Positions 19,466 to 28,737 of a stretch of DNA of 64,000 nucleotides are shown one piece after another. Under the pieces are notes generated by a model. The model did no database searches. It had not been told where the DNA came from and worked only from the letters and a program-made list of their open reading frames with translations. The number at the start of each line of letters is the position of its first letter. The stretch's first letter is position 1. Location of the stretch: contig NZ_CP047146.1 in NCBI RefSeq assembly GCF_009834125.1, positions 2,535,501 through 2,599,500 on the forward strand, in the 5' to 3' direction. The DNA is from Streptomyces sp. GS7. Its GTDB lineage: Bacteria > Actinomycetota > Actinomycetes > Streptomycetales > Streptomycetaceae. The position numbers and the translations under genes were made by a program.

Positions 19466-20962
19466 CTACCGGCCGCCGACCCGGGCCCCGCGTGCCAGGA
19501 GTTCCCGGGCGCGGGTGAGGGCGCTGTCCCGCCGGGCGGCGAGTTCCGCCTCGGTGAAGACGGGGGCGGCGAGTGCAGGGGGGATGCCCGGACCGTCGAA
19601 GGTGCGCCCGTCGGCGGTCAGGAACTCCTCGTTGGGCAGACCGAAGGTCCAGCCGTTGGGGAGGCTGCGCTCCAGGACGTCGGAGAAGACGCCCTGGGTG
19701 TTCTCGCCGATCCGGGTGGGGGCGGGGGAGCGGCCCATCAGGGACTGGGTGAAGGTCTCCCCGGCGCTGATCGTCAGCCGGCCGGTGAGGACGGCCACCG
19801 GGCCCGTGTAGACCGGGCCCCGGTGCGGGCGGACCCGGATCGGCTCGGGAGTGGTGAACGCGCCCGGGTCGCGGGGGTCGTTGCGGGCCCGCTTGCGGTA
19901 CGCGAGGTACGGGTGGCCGGTGAGCCGCGAGGCGATCCGCAGGCCGAGGGGGTCCGCGCCGCCGCCGTTGAGCCGCAGGTCGATGACGAGGCCGCGCAGC
20001 GCGGTGGGCCCCTGCGTACGGGCCCTGGTGAACACCGCGTCCAGCGCGCGGTCCAGCTCGGCGACATCGCCGGCGTAGTCGCCCTTCTCGGTGTAGTCGG
20101 CGAACTGGGTGACCCGGAAGTAGCCGATCCGGCCCGGGAGATCGGCGTAGGAGAGCTTGCCCTGGGCCCAGTGCTGCTGCACGGTGCCGGCCCCGAGGTT
20201 CGTGGCGATCGCCCCGTCGATACGGGCGGCGGTTTCCGGGGTGGGCAGCTCGGTGCCGGGGCGTCTGCCGGCGAACCGCCGGTCGGGACCGGCCACGACG
20301 CGGGTGTGCGCGTCGTGCAGCGGCTCGATCATCTCGCGCAGCACCGCGAAGAGTTGGGCGTCGGTGGTGTGTGCGGTGATCCGCGGCCGGTAGCGGTCGC
20401 GGACCGCGGTCCAGTCGATCCCCTTCGCGCGGAAGAAGGGGTAGTTCTCCGCGTAGGTCCGCCAGAAGACGTCGAAGACCGCCCGGGGGTCCCGGGACGG
20501 GCGCCGGCCGCACCGCTCGGGCAGCGCGCCGACGCGGTGCAGGGTGCGGCCGCCCACGTTGTCGTCGAAGGCCAGCCGGGCGCGGCCGGCGCCCGCCGGG
20601 GAGACGGTCAGCGGCGCCTGGTCCGGGACCGTGAAGCGGCTCGCGCCGTGCGCGTCGGGGGCGCCGGACCGGGTGCCGGTGACGGAACCGGGCAGGCAGC
20701 TGACGGCGGTGGTCTCGTACGTCCGCAGGGTGCGGCCCTTGATGGCGACGAGGGTGCCGTAGCCCTCCGTCCGCCAGACGCCGTCCAGGGACGGAGCACG
20801 GGCGGCGGCGCGGGCGGCGGCGGCCGGGGGCGCGCAGCCGGTGGCGGTGAGCGCGGCGAGGGCGGCCACGGCGGCCAGTGCGGAGTGCAACAGGGCCGTG
20901 GTGCGGGGACGTTGGGGGCGGTGGGGGCCGGGTTCCGGGCGGTGCGGTGCCGGGGCGCTCAT
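19466..20962 (-). CDS. S41 family (tail-specific-protease-like) peptidase lipoprotein
   Basis: The 498-residue protein has an N-terminal hydrophobic stretch with a lipobox-like LTATGC near residue 42, so it is probably an exported lipoprotein. A first beta-rich domain (residues 60-160) carries a start WRTEGYGTLVAIKG. The S41 catalytic fold follows: RGLVIDLRLNGGG near 340, then the serine motif LTISAGETFTQSLMG near 405, and IGENTQG. Ser in ISAGET is the expected nucleophile. No PDZ domain is obvious. I chose the ATG at 20962, with GAGGT 6 bases upstream, rather than 21004. It follows the FtsX-type permease gene on the same strand by 93 bases. Confidence 0.85.
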   Translation of the reverse strand: MSAPAPHRPEPGPHRPQRPRTTALLHSALAAVAALAALTATGCAPPAAAARAAARAPSLDGVWRTEGYGTLVAIKGRTLRTYETTAVSCLPGSVTGTRSGAPDAHGASRFTVPDQAPLTVSPAGAGRARLAFDDNVGGRTLHRVGALPERCGRRPSRDPRAVFDVFWRTYAENYPFFRAKGIDWTAVRDRYRPRITAHTTDAQLFAVLREMIEPLHDAHTRVVAGPDRRFAGRRPGTELPTPETAARIDGAIATNLGAGTVQQHWAQGKLSYADLPGRIGYFRVTQFADYTEKGDYAGDVAELDRALDAVFTRARTQGPTALRGLVIDLRLNGGGADPLGLRIASRLTGHPYLAYRKRARNDPRDPGAFTTPEPIRVRPHRGPVYTGPVAVLTGRLTISAGETFTQSLMGRSPAPTRIGENTQGVFSDVLERSLPNGWTFGLPNEEFLTADGRTFDGPGIPPALAAPVFTEAELAARRDSALTRARELLARGARVGGR

Positions 20963-21055
20963 GGCGGGTACCTCGTGGGGGTCGTGGGATGTGTGTGGGG
21001 GCATGAGATGTGCCTCGTGGGAGGGCGGAGGAATACGGGGGCGGGGCGGAGGCCG

Positions 21056-22405
21056 TCAGGCCGCGGCCAGGGTCTCCGTGGCGCGGCGGCGCAGGCCGAG
21101 GTGGACGGGCAGGCCGGTGGCGAGCAGCGCGAGCAGCAGGGTGCCGCCGGCGATCGCGGCGGCCGTCGGCCCCGGGACGTAGGGCAGCGGGTCGCCGAAC
21201 GCCTGCCGCAGCATCGGGGCGAGGGTGCACAGCGCGATCGCGGTACCGAGGACCAGCGCGGTGCCGGCGACCACGGCCGCTTCCCAGGCGGCCATCGCCC
21301 GTACCTGGCGGGGCCGTGAGCCGACCAGCCGCAGCAGCGCCAGATCGCGGCGCCGCTCGGCGGTGATCATGGCCAGGGTGTTGCCGGCGGCGATGGCGGC
21401 GAAGCCCGCGTACAGGCCGGTGCCGACGTAGTCCAGCCAGACCGCGCCGGCCGGGCCCGCGGACCCGGTCCGGTGGGCGGCGGTGGTGTGCAGCGCGATC
21501 TTGGTGGTGCCGAACGCGACCACCAGCACCAGCGGTACGACGGCGGCGGAGAACCGGCGCGACTGGGACGTGACGTTCCGCATCGCCAGCTCGGCCGCGC
21601 TGCCGAACCGGCCGATCAGCCGGGACACCAGCCAGGCGGCCGGGCCGACCAGCCGCGGTCCCAGCAGCCCGGTCCCGACGCAGAAGAGCAGCAGGACCAG
21701 GAACGCGCCCTGGCTCGCCCGGTCGGCGCCCTGCCCGGCGAGCAGCCGGGAGACGAGCACCCCGCCGGCCAGCGCGGCCAGCCCCAGCGGCAGCCGCAGC
21801 AGCCCCAGTTCCCGGCGGCCGGCCGCCGCCTCGTCCAGTGCCCGCGCCGGGCGCAGCGCCGCGAACCGGCTCGCCGCCAGCAGCCCCGCCACCGCCGAGG
21901 TGACCACCGCCACCCCCAGGCACACCGGCAGCGCGACCCAGCTGAAGCGGAACGGCACTCCGGGCGGTACGAGGCCGTGGCCGACCATGCCCCCGAACCA
22001 CGCGCGGGCCAGCACCGCCCCCAGTACGCACCCGGCCAGCGCCGAGGGGACCGAGGCCGCCACGGCCTGCGCGGCGGTCGCCCGCCGGATCTGCCAGGGG
22101 CGGGCGCCGATCGCGCGCAGCATCGCGAACTCGCGGTGCTGCTGGGTGACGGCGGTGCCCATCGTCGAGGCGACCACGAACACCGACAGATAGACCGAGC
22201 CGAGGAGCAGGACGACCGCCATGTCCCCTACGTGGTGGGCCGCCATGGCGCGCCGTGCGGACGCGGGGACGCGGTCGGCGCCGGTGGCGGCGAGCATCGT
22301 CGTCGACGCCCCGACCACGGTCGCGGCGAACAGCGTCGCCACCGCCGTCCCCGCGAACGCGGGCCGGTGGCCGCGCAGCGCGGCCCGCGCCAATCCGCTG
22401 GACAT
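21056..22405 (-). CDS. FtsX-like ABC transporter permease (orphan)
   Basis: The 449-residue membrane protein has FtsX-type modules. An N-terminal hydrophobic segment, a first FtsX domain with HREFAMLRAIGARPWQIRR near residue 90, and a second with ITAERRRDLALLRLVGSRPRQVRAM near 360 give about eight membrane spans. Such permeases work with an ATPase (MacB/LolD type), but none is encoded nearby. ATG at 22405 has GAGGGG 5 bases upstream; the frame runs open to 22939 into recN and is not coding there. It is followed by the S41 peptidase gene, which suggests a joint role in the envelope; that is inference. Confidence 0.85.
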   Translation of the reverse strand: MSSGLARAALRGHRPAFAGTAVATLFAATVVGASTTMLAATGADRVPASARRAMAAHHVGDMAVVLLLGSVYLSVFVVASTMGTAVTQQHREFAMLRAIGARPWQIRRATAAQAVAASVPSALAGCVLGAVLARAWFGGMVGHGLVPPGVPFRFSWVALPVCLGVAVVTSAVAGLLAASRFAALRPARALDEAAAGRRELGLLRLPLGLAALAGGVLVSRLLAGQGADRASQGAFLVLLLFCVGTGLLGPRLVGPAAWLVSRLIGRFGSAAELAMRNVTSQSRRFSAAVVPLVLVVAFGTTKIALHTTAAHRTGSAGPAGAVWLDYVGTGLYAGFAAIAAGNTLAMITAERRRDLALLRLVGSRPRQVRAMAAWEAAVVAGTALVLGTAIALCTLAPMLRQAFGDPLPYVPGPTAAAIAGGTLLLALLATGLPVHLGLRRRATETLAAA

Positions 22406-22649
22406 GTGTCCCCCTCTTCCACCGTTCGCACGGTTCTGACCGTGCGCACCGCCCGGTTCCGTCTCCAGACCAGCGTGACGGCCGGGAGCGGTCCGCCACC
22501 ATGCGGCCCTCACCCCTTCCCTGGTGGGGTTTTCCGCAGGTCCGCGGGGCGGAGAACCGCAGGGAGGGGGTCGCGGCCGGGCGGTGCCGGGGCGGGAGTG
22601 AGGGGGAGGCCGTCGCGGGGCGGCCCCCGGACCTCGTAAGGTCGTATCC

Positions 22650-24416
22650 GTGTTGGAGGAGATGCGGATCCGGTCCCTGGGCGTCATTGACGACGCCGTT
22701 GTCGAGCTGTCCCCGGGCTTCACGGCGGTGACCGGCGAGACCGGCGCCGGCAAGACCATGGTCGTCACCAGCCTCGGCCTGCTGCTGGGCGGGCGCGCGG
22801 ACCCCGCCCTCGTGCGGATCGGCGCCAAGTCGGCGGTGGTGGAAGGCAGGATCACCCTCGCCGCCACGGCCCCCGCGGCCGTACGGGCCGAGGAGGCCGG
22901 TGCGGAGCTGGACGACGGCGCGCTGCTGATCAGCCGCACGGTCTCCGCCGAGGGCCGTTCGCGCGCGCATGTGGGCGGCCGGTCCGTACCGGTCGGCCTG
23001 CTCGGCGAACTGGCCGACGACCTGGTCGCCGTCCACGGCCAGACCGACCAGCAGGGTCTGCTGCGGCCGGCCCGCCAGCGCGAGTCCCTGGACCGCTACG
23101 CCGGGGACGCGGTCGCCGTCCCGCTCGCCAAGTACACCGCCGCCCACCGCCGGCTGCGCGCCGTCGCCGCCGAGCTGGCCGAGCTGACCACCCGGGCCAG
23201 GGAACGCTCCCAGGAAGCCGACCTGCTGCGCTTCGGCCTCGACGAGATCGCCGCCGCCGAGCCGCAGCCCGGCGAGGACACCGAACTCGCCGCCGAGGCC
23301 GAGCGGCTCGGGCACGCCGAGGCGCTGGCCTCCGCCGCGTCCGCCGCGCACGCCGCGCTGGCCGGCAACCCCGAGGACCCCGAGGGCGTCGACGCCACCA
23401 CCCTGGTCGCCGGCGCGCACCGCGCGCTGGAGGCCGTCCGCAGCCACGACCCGGCGCTCGCCGCGCTCGCCGAGCGGCTCGGCGAGATCGGCATCCTGAT
23501 GGCGGACGTCGCGGGCGAACTGGCGGGTTACGCGGACGGCCTGGACGCCGACCCGCTGCGGCTGGCGGCCGTCGAGGAGCGCCGCGCCGCCCTGAACCAC
23601 CTGGTCCGCAAGTACGGCGAGTACGGCGAGTACGGCAAGGACATCGCGGCGGTGCTGGCCTGGTCCGAGCAGAGCGCCGCCCGGCTCGCCGAACTGGACG
23701 GCGACGACGACCGGATCGGCGAGCTGACCGCGGAACGCGACGCCCTCCGCACCGAACTGGGCGAGCTGGCACAGGAGTTGACCGACGCCCGGACCGCGTC
23801 GGCGAAGCGCTTCGCGGACGCGGTCACCACCGAGCTCGGCGAACTCGCCATGCCGCACGCCCGGGTGAGCGTCGCGGTCCGCCAGACCGAGGTGAGCGGG
23901 GATGGCGAGGACGCCGACGGCATCGAGGTGAACGGCCGCACCGTGGTCTACGGGCCGGCCGGCGCCGACGAGGTCGAACTCCTCCTCGCCCCGCACCCGG
24001 GCGCCCCGCCCCGGCCGATCGCCAAGGGCGCGTCCGGCGGTGAGCTGTCCCGGGTGATGCTCGCCGTGGAGGTCGTCTTCGCCGGCACCGACCCGGTGCC
24101 CACCTACCTCTTCGACGAGGTCGACGCGGGCGTCGGCGGCAAGGCGGCCGTCGAGGTCGGCCGGCGGCTGGCCAGGCTCGCCCGGTCGGCGCAGGTCGTG
24201 GTGGTCACCCACCTCCCGCAGGTCGCGGCCTTCGCGGACCGCCAGCTCCTGGTGGAGAAGACCAACGACGGCTCGGTCACCCGCAGCGGCGTCACGGTCC
24301 TGGAGGGTGAGGAGCGGGTCCGCGAACTGTCCCGCATGCTCGCCGGCCAGGAGGACTCCGAGACGGCCCGCGCCCACGCGGAGGAACTGCTGGAGACGGC
24401 GCGCACGGGGACATAG
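22650..24416 (+). CDS. recN: DNA repair protein RecN
   Basis: The 588-residue SMC-like ATPase acts in double-strand break repair. Walker A GETGAGKTMVV is near residue 30, a central coiled-coil region rich in Glu/Ala/Leu spans about 150-370, the signature KGASGGELSRVMLAVEVVFAG is near 455, and Walker B TYLFDEVDAGVGGKAA near 483. GTG at 22650 gives MLEEMRIRSLGVID, matching remembered Streptomyces RecN; the ATG at 22662 with GGAGG upstream is the alternative. The coiled coil contains a 9-base triplication (23613-23639). Confidence 0.95.
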   Translation: MLEEMRIRSLGVIDDAVVELSPGFTAVTGETGAGKTMVVTSLGLLLGGRADPALVRIGAKSAVVEGRITLAATAPAAVRAEEAGAELDDGALLISRTVSAEGRSRAHVGGRSVPVGLLGELADDLVAVHGQTDQQGLLRPARQRESLDRYAGDAVAVPLAKYTAAHRRLRAVAAELAELTTRARERSQEADLLRFGLDEIAAAEPQPGEDTELAAEAERLGHAEALASAASAAHAALAGNPEDPEGVDATTLVAGAHRALEAVRSHDPALAALAERLGEIGILMADVAGELAGYADGLDADPLRLAAVEERRAALNHLVRKYGEYGEYGKDIAAVLAWSEQSAARLAELDGDDDRIGELTAERDALRTELGELAQELTDARTASAKRFADAVTTELGELAMPHARVSVAVRQTEVSGDGEDADGIEVNGRTVVYGPAGADEVELLLAPHPGAPPRPIAKGASGGELSRVMLAVEVVFAGTDPVPTYLFDEVDAGVGGKAAVEVGRRLARLARSAQVVVVTHLPQVAAFADRQLLVEKTNDGSVTRSGVTVLEGEERVRELSRMLAGQEDSETARAHAEELLETARTGT

Positions 24417-24491
24417 CCGAGCCGGACACGTACGGAGAGGGCCCCGGGGCCGGGGAGTCGAGCCCGGCGGGGGCCGGTTGAGGGGAGTGGC

Positions 24492-25283
24492 ATGGTGGCG
24501 AGGGCAGTCGGACCGACCCCGGCGCGGATGGCGGCGCTGATCGCGGCGGCCGGTGCGACCCGGGCCGGGTACGCGGCGCTGCGCCGGCGGCCGCCGGGCG
24601 GCGCGGCCCGGTGGGAGCGGAAGAACCACGCGGGCCGGACCGTCACCCTGCACGCGGGACCGGCGACCGCCCTGGGCACCGCGCTCGCCGCCGCCGGCGC
24701 CCCCGGCCTGTCCGCGCGGACCCGCGGCGCGACCGCGCTCGCCGTCCTGGCCGCCGGGGCCTGCGGCGGGTACGACGACGTGGCCGGCGCCGGCGACCCC
24801 CGGCGCGGGTTCCGCGCGCACCTCTCCGCGCTGCGGCACGGCGAGGTCACCAGCGGGGCGGTGAAGCTCTTCGGGATCGGCGCCGCCGGGCTCGCCGCGG
24901 GCGCCCTCCTCAAGGAGCGCCCGGCCGACAAGTTGCTGGCGGGCGTGGTGATCGCGGGCTCGGCCCATCTGGTCAACCTCCTCGACGTCAAGCCGGGCCG
25001 GGCGGCCTGCGCCGTCCTGGCTGTCGGCGCGCCGGGCCTGCTGCGCCGGGGGCCCGCGGGCCCGCTGTCCGCCGCGCCCATGGGGGCCGCGGCGGCGGTG
25101 CTCGCGGACGACCTCGGGGAGCGCACCATGCTGGGCGACGCCGGGGCACACGCCCTGGGCGCGGCCCTCGGACTGGCCATCGCCGCCGGCAACCGGCGCA
25201 CCGGGCTGGCCGCGCACGCCGCCGGGCTGGTCGCCGCCGCGGTAGCCGGCGACCGCGTCAGCCGGGCTGCCGGCGCCCTCTGA
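24492..25283 (+). CDS. MraY/WecA-like integral membrane protein
   Basis: The 263-residue protein has about eight hydrophobic segments. It carries remnants of the polyprenyl-phosphate phosphosugar transferase signatures in the right order: CGGYDDVAG near residue 93 (second DD motif), SAHLVNLLDVKPGRA near 157 (like NLxDGLDG), and LADDLGERTMLGDAGAHALGAALG near 205 (like GDTGS). The first Asp-Asp motif of MraY/WecA is not evident, so activity is uncertain. ATG at 24492 with GGGGAG 4 bases upstream. It lies 75 bases after recN on the same strand. Confidence 0.78.
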   Translation: MVARAVGPTPARMAALIAAAGATRAGYAALRRRPPGGAARWERKNHAGRTVTLHAGPATALGTALAAAGAPGLSARTRGATALAVLAAGACGGYDDVAGAGDPRRGFRAHLSALRHGEVTSGAVKLFGIGAAGLAAGALLKERPADKLLAGVVIAGSAHLVNLLDVKPGRAACAVLAVGAPGLLRRGPAGPLSAAPMGAAAAVLADDLGERTMLGDAGAHALGAALGLAIAAGNRRTGLAAHAAGLVAAAVAGDRVSRAAGAL

Positions 25284-25694
25284 TCCGGGCCGCGGGCGCC
25301 TCGTCCGGGCGGACCGCCCCGGTCCGCGGTCGCGCCCGAACCGATGGCGAGCGGATCCGGACAGTGAAGGACGGGTTCCGGACAGCGGCGGACGGGGACC
25401 GGACGGAGCGGTTCACCTCGCCCGGAAGGCAATCCGCGTGGTCGGCTTGTCGCCCATGTGGGTGAATCCCGGGATCCGGGGGTGAGACTTCCCACCGGAA
25501 CGGCGTCCGCACGGTGCCGAATTGACGTCTCCGGGCTGGCATCCTGGGCGCGGTGCGCAGTGCCGCGGCCGGCCCGCCCCGTCCTTCCCGAGGACGGGCA
25601 CCGCCCGCGGGCCTCGGCGCATCGCAGCACTTCGCAGCAGGAAACCGCCCCGCCGGTACGGTACGTGCCGGCGCCGAACCAGGAGCCCGACCAC
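25284..25694. other. 411-base intergenic region
   Basis: The stretch before the glycosyltransferase gene holds no convincing gene. A minus-strand frame (25258-25542) has poor codon use and no family-like sequence. The segment 25365-25415 contains imperfect repeats of ggaccgga-type words. A promoter for the glycosyltransferase gene probably lies here, but I cannot place it. Confidence 0.5.
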
Positions 25695-26864
25695 GTGACC
25701 AGCACCCCGTCCCCGGCGCACGGCCTGTCGCCGCTGCGCACGGTCCAGGTGCTCGGCCACGGCAGCGGCGGCAGCGCGGCGCACGTCCGTTCGCTGGCCG
25801 AAGGGCTGGTCGCGCGCGGGGTGCGGGTCACCGTCTGCGCCACCCCCGAGGCCGAGGAGGCGTACGGCTTCAGCGCGGCCGGCGCCCGGTTCGTGCAGGT
25901 CACCCCGCGGATGGACCCGGCCGGCATGGCCGCCCTGCGCAGCGCCTGCTGGGACGCCGACCTGGTGCACGCCCACGGCCTGCGGGCCGGGCTGCGCGCC
26001 TCCGTCGCGCTGCGTGGACTGCGCGGCCCCCGGGGCGGACGGGTGCCCCTGGTCATCACCTGGCACACCAAGGCGCACACCGAGGGCGCGCGGGCCCGGG
26101 TCGTGCATCTGATGGAGCGGCGGGTGGCCCGCGCCGCCGCCGTCGTCCTGGGCGTCTGCTCCGACCTCGTCGACCGGGCACGCGAGCGGGGCGCCCGCGA
26201 CGCCCGGCTGGCCCCGGTCGCCATCCCGTGCCCGCGGCCCGGCGGCGCCCCCGGCGGACCCGCGGACGACGACCCGGCCCGCGACAAGGAGCGGGCCGAA
26301 CTGGGCGCGGTGGACCGGCCGCTGCTGCTCGCCGTCGGCCGCCTCGACCCCTACCAGGGCCACGACCTGCTGCTGGACGCGGCGCACGCCTGGTGCGCGC
26401 TGGACCCCCAGCCGCTGCTCGCCATCGCGGGCGAGGGCGAGCAGCGGGCCGCGCTCCAGCGGCGCATCGACAGCGAGCGGCTGCCCGTCCAGCTGCTCGG
26501 CCGCCGCGACGACGTGCCCGAACTCCTCGCCGCCGCCGACCTGGTGGTGCTGCCCAGCCGGTGGGAGGCCCGCTCGCTGATCGCCCAGGAGGCGCTGCGC
26601 GCCGGGGTGCCGCTGGTGGCGACCGACACCGGCGGCACCCGCGAACTGGTCGGCCGGGCCGCGGAACTGGTCCGCTACGGGGACGCCACCGCCCTCGCCC
26701 GTACGGTGCTCGACCTGCTCGCCGACCCGGTGCGCCGCGACGCCCTCGCCGAGGCGGGTCGCGCCCAGGCCGCCGGCTGGCCCAGCGAGAACGACACGGT
26801 GGCCCAAGTGCTCAGCGTCTACGACGAGTTGACCCAGCCGGTCGGGACGGTCCAGCCGGTCTGA
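25695..26864 (+). CDS. glycosyltransferase family 4 protein
   Basis: The 389-residue GT-B enzyme transfers a sugar from a nucleotide donor; acceptor unknown. N-terminal half: VLGHGSGGSAAHVRSLAEGL (acceptor side, residues 17-36) and DLVHAHGLRAGL near 88. C-terminal half: LLLAVGRLDPYQGHDLLLDAAH near 205, the EX7E-type motif around SRWEARSLIAQEALRAGVPLV (residues 280-300) and DTGGTRELVG. GTG at 25695 has AGGAG (25681-25685) 9 bases upstream. It ends 15 bases from the convergent PucR gene. Confidence 0.9.
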   Translation: MTSTPSPAHGLSPLRTVQVLGHGSGGSAAHVRSLAEGLVARGVRVTVCATPEAEEAYGFSAAGARFVQVTPRMDPAGMAALRSACWDADLVHAHGLRAGLRASVALRGLRGPRGGRVPLVITWHTKAHTEGARARVVHLMERRVARAAAVVLGVCSDLVDRARERGARDARLAPVAIPCPRPGGAPGGPADDDPARDKERAELGAVDRPLLLAVGRLDPYQGHDLLLDAAHAWCALDPQPLLAIAGEGEQRAALQRRIDSERLPVQLLGRRDDVPELLAAADLVVLPSRWEARSLIAQEALRAGVPLVATDTGGTRELVGRAAELVRYGDATALARTVLDLLADPVRRDALAEAGRAQAAGWPSENDTVAQVLSVYDELTQPVGTVQPV

Positions 26865-26872
26865 CCCGTCGG

Positions 26873-26894
26873 ACGGACCCTACGGCCGGTCCGT
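26873..26894. terminator. weak hairpin at convergent gene ends
   Basis: The 7-bp stem acggacc/ggtccgt (26873-26879 with 26888-26894) overlaps the PucR stop codon and follows the glycosyltransferase stop. It has no T-tract. It may be a terminator for the plus-strand gene. Confidence 0.35.
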
Positions 26895-28508
26895 GTGCCG
26901 CCGTGCCCGCAGCGCCAGCCGCAGCCCGAGCACCGTCTGCGGATCGTCCAGGTCCGTGCCCAGCAGCTGGGCGATGCGCGCCAGCCGGTCGTAGAGCGTC
27001 TGCCGGTTCACGTTCAGATCGCGGGCGGTCTCCGCCTTGCGGCCCGCGCTGGCCAGATACGCCTCCAGGGTCGGCAGCAGCGGCTGGCGGGCACCGCGGT
27101 CATGGGCGAGCAGCGGCCCGATGGCGCGCTCCACGAAGTCGGTGAGCACCCCCTGCTCGCCGTGCTCCCGCATCCGCCACAGCAGCAGCTCGATGTCCAG
27201 GCGGCGGGCGTCGTACCAGGGTTGCTCCGGCAGCCCCTGGGCGGCTGCCGCGGCCTCCCCGGCGTGCCGCAGCCCGGGGCCGGCGGCCGCCCAGTCGCCC
27301 GCCGTCCCGACGACGACCACCGGGCGCTGCGCGGACGGCCGGTCCAGGCCCGCGCGGACGACCCCGGCGCGCAGCGCCTCGGCGATCCGGCCGGCGAGCG
27401 CGGCCCGGTCCTGGCCCGCCCGCAGCGCCACCAGCAGCGGGACCCGGCCCTCCACGGGGCGGACGCCGAGCAGTACGGGCACGCCGGGCGCCGCCAGCTC
27501 CTCGCGCAGCGCCTGGGCGAGCAGCGCCCAGCTGCCGGGGGAGGGCAGCGCGGCGGGCAGCCGCATCACCACCGGGAGCACCGGGTCGGCACCTGGGCGG
27601 AACCCAAGGAGCCGGGCCTGGGCGGGGGCCTCGGCCGCGGAGATGCGGCCCTCCGCCAGCTCGGCGAGGAAGTCCCCGCGCCCGCGCGCGGCGAGCACCT
27701 CCTCCTGGCGGGACTGGAGCATGACGACGGCGAGCAGGTCGGCGGCCCGCTCCGCGGCGATCCGGTGGACCGGCGCGAGCGGGGTGTTGACCGGCAGCAG
27801 CACCAGTCGGGCGCGGACCGATTCGGGCCCGTGCCCGCCGCCGGGCACGTCGATCCGCACCCCGGTCTCCCGCAGGCCCTCCCAGGCCAGCAGCGGATCG
27901 GCGTCCGCGGGCCCGTCGTCGCCCTCCGGGCCCGCCGCGTACAGCGGGCTGCCGTCGGGGGCCTCCAGGCACAGCGGATTGCCGGTGAAGACGGCGAGCA
28001 GCCGCAGCACCTCCGGGGCCCCGCCGCCGCGCAGCAGTACGTCCGTACAGCGCCGCAGCAGCTCGTCGGCCCGCCGCAGCAGGGAGTAGTGGCTGTTGAT
28101 GATCTCGGTGTGGATCTCCTCGGTGACCGTGACGTACGGGACCTCGCGGTGCAGCTGGACCAGCGGCAGCCCGCAGTCCCGCGCGGCGTCGACCAGCGCC
28201 GCGGGCAGCGCGTCGAACCGCGAGCCCAGCTCCACCACCAGCGCGGCGATGTCGCGCTCGGCGAGCCGGCGGATGAAGGCGCGCTGCTCGGACGGCCGGG
28301 CGCCCACTCCGAGGCCGGTGGTCAGCAGCAGCTCGCCGCCCTTGAGCAGCGAGGCGATGTGCGGGACCTCGCCGGCGTGCACCCAGCGCACCGCCCGGTC
28401 CAGCCGGTCCTCGCCGGCCAGCACCTCCGGCAGACCGCGCCGCAGCGCGGGCAGCTCCAGCGCCCTGCGTACCGTGATCTCGGCTTCGATCTTCCCTTGC
28501 GGCCCCAT
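26880..28508 (-). CDS. PucR family transcriptional regulator
   Basis: The 542-residue protein has the PucR layout. The N-terminal PucR domain (residues 8-130; RRALELPALRRGLPEVLAGEDRLDRAVRWVH), a central GGDEF-like region, and a C-terminal helix-turn-helix (PucR C-term; TLEAYLASAGRKAETARDLNVNRQTLYDRLARI, residues 485-517) that binds DNA. Ligand unknown. The ATG at 28508 gives MGPQGKIEAEITVRRALELP, typical for the family; no clear ribosome-binding site is seen. The divergent neighbour 229 bases away is a secreted GH64 glucanase, a possible but untested target. Confidence 0.88.
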   Translation of the reverse strand: MGPQGKIEAEITVRRALELPALRRGLPEVLAGEDRLDRAVRWVHAGEVPHIASLLKGGELLLTTGLGVGARPSEQRAFIRRLAERDIAALVVELGSRFDALPAALVDAARDCGLPLVQLHREVPYVTVTEEIHTEIINSHYSLLRRADELLRRCTDVLLRGGGAPEVLRLLAVFTGNPLCLEAPDGSPLYAAGPEGDDGPADADPLLAWEGLRETGVRIDVPGGGHGPESVRARLVLLPVNTPLAPVHRIAAERAADLLAVVMLQSRQEEVLAARGRGDFLAELAEGRISAAEAPAQARLLGFRPGADPVLPVVMRLPAALPSPGSWALLAQALREELAAPGVPVLLGVRPVEGRVPLLVALRAGQDRAALAGRIAEALRAGVVRAGLDRPSAQRPVVVVGTAGDWAAAGPGLRHAGEAAAAAQGLPEQPWYDARRLDIELLLWRMREHGEQGVLTDFVERAIGPLLAHDRGARQPLLPTLEAYLASAGRKAETARDLNVNRQTLYDRLARIAQLLGTDLDDPQTVLGLRLALRARRHTDRP

Positions 28509-28737
28509 GGCGACGAACGCTACCCGCAGTACGGCCGTCCGGAAGGCCGCGGTCCGGATGGCCGCCGCCGGGCACCCGGGCCCCGGGGCACCCGTCCCGC
28601 CCGTACGGGCACCGCACTGCCCGCTCCAACTCCTTTTCGGCTCCGCCCCGTTGACGGTGCCCCACCGGCTCGGCAGGGTTCCCGGTACCTCCGTGGCGAG
28701 AGCACTCCCGCCACACACCCCCCACTAGGAGCAGCCC

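Noticed and set aside
19098-25217. A 2039-residue minus-strand open frame
   Set aside because: It crosses nadK, recN and other well-supported genes in a different frame; low stop frequency in high-GC DNA explains its length.
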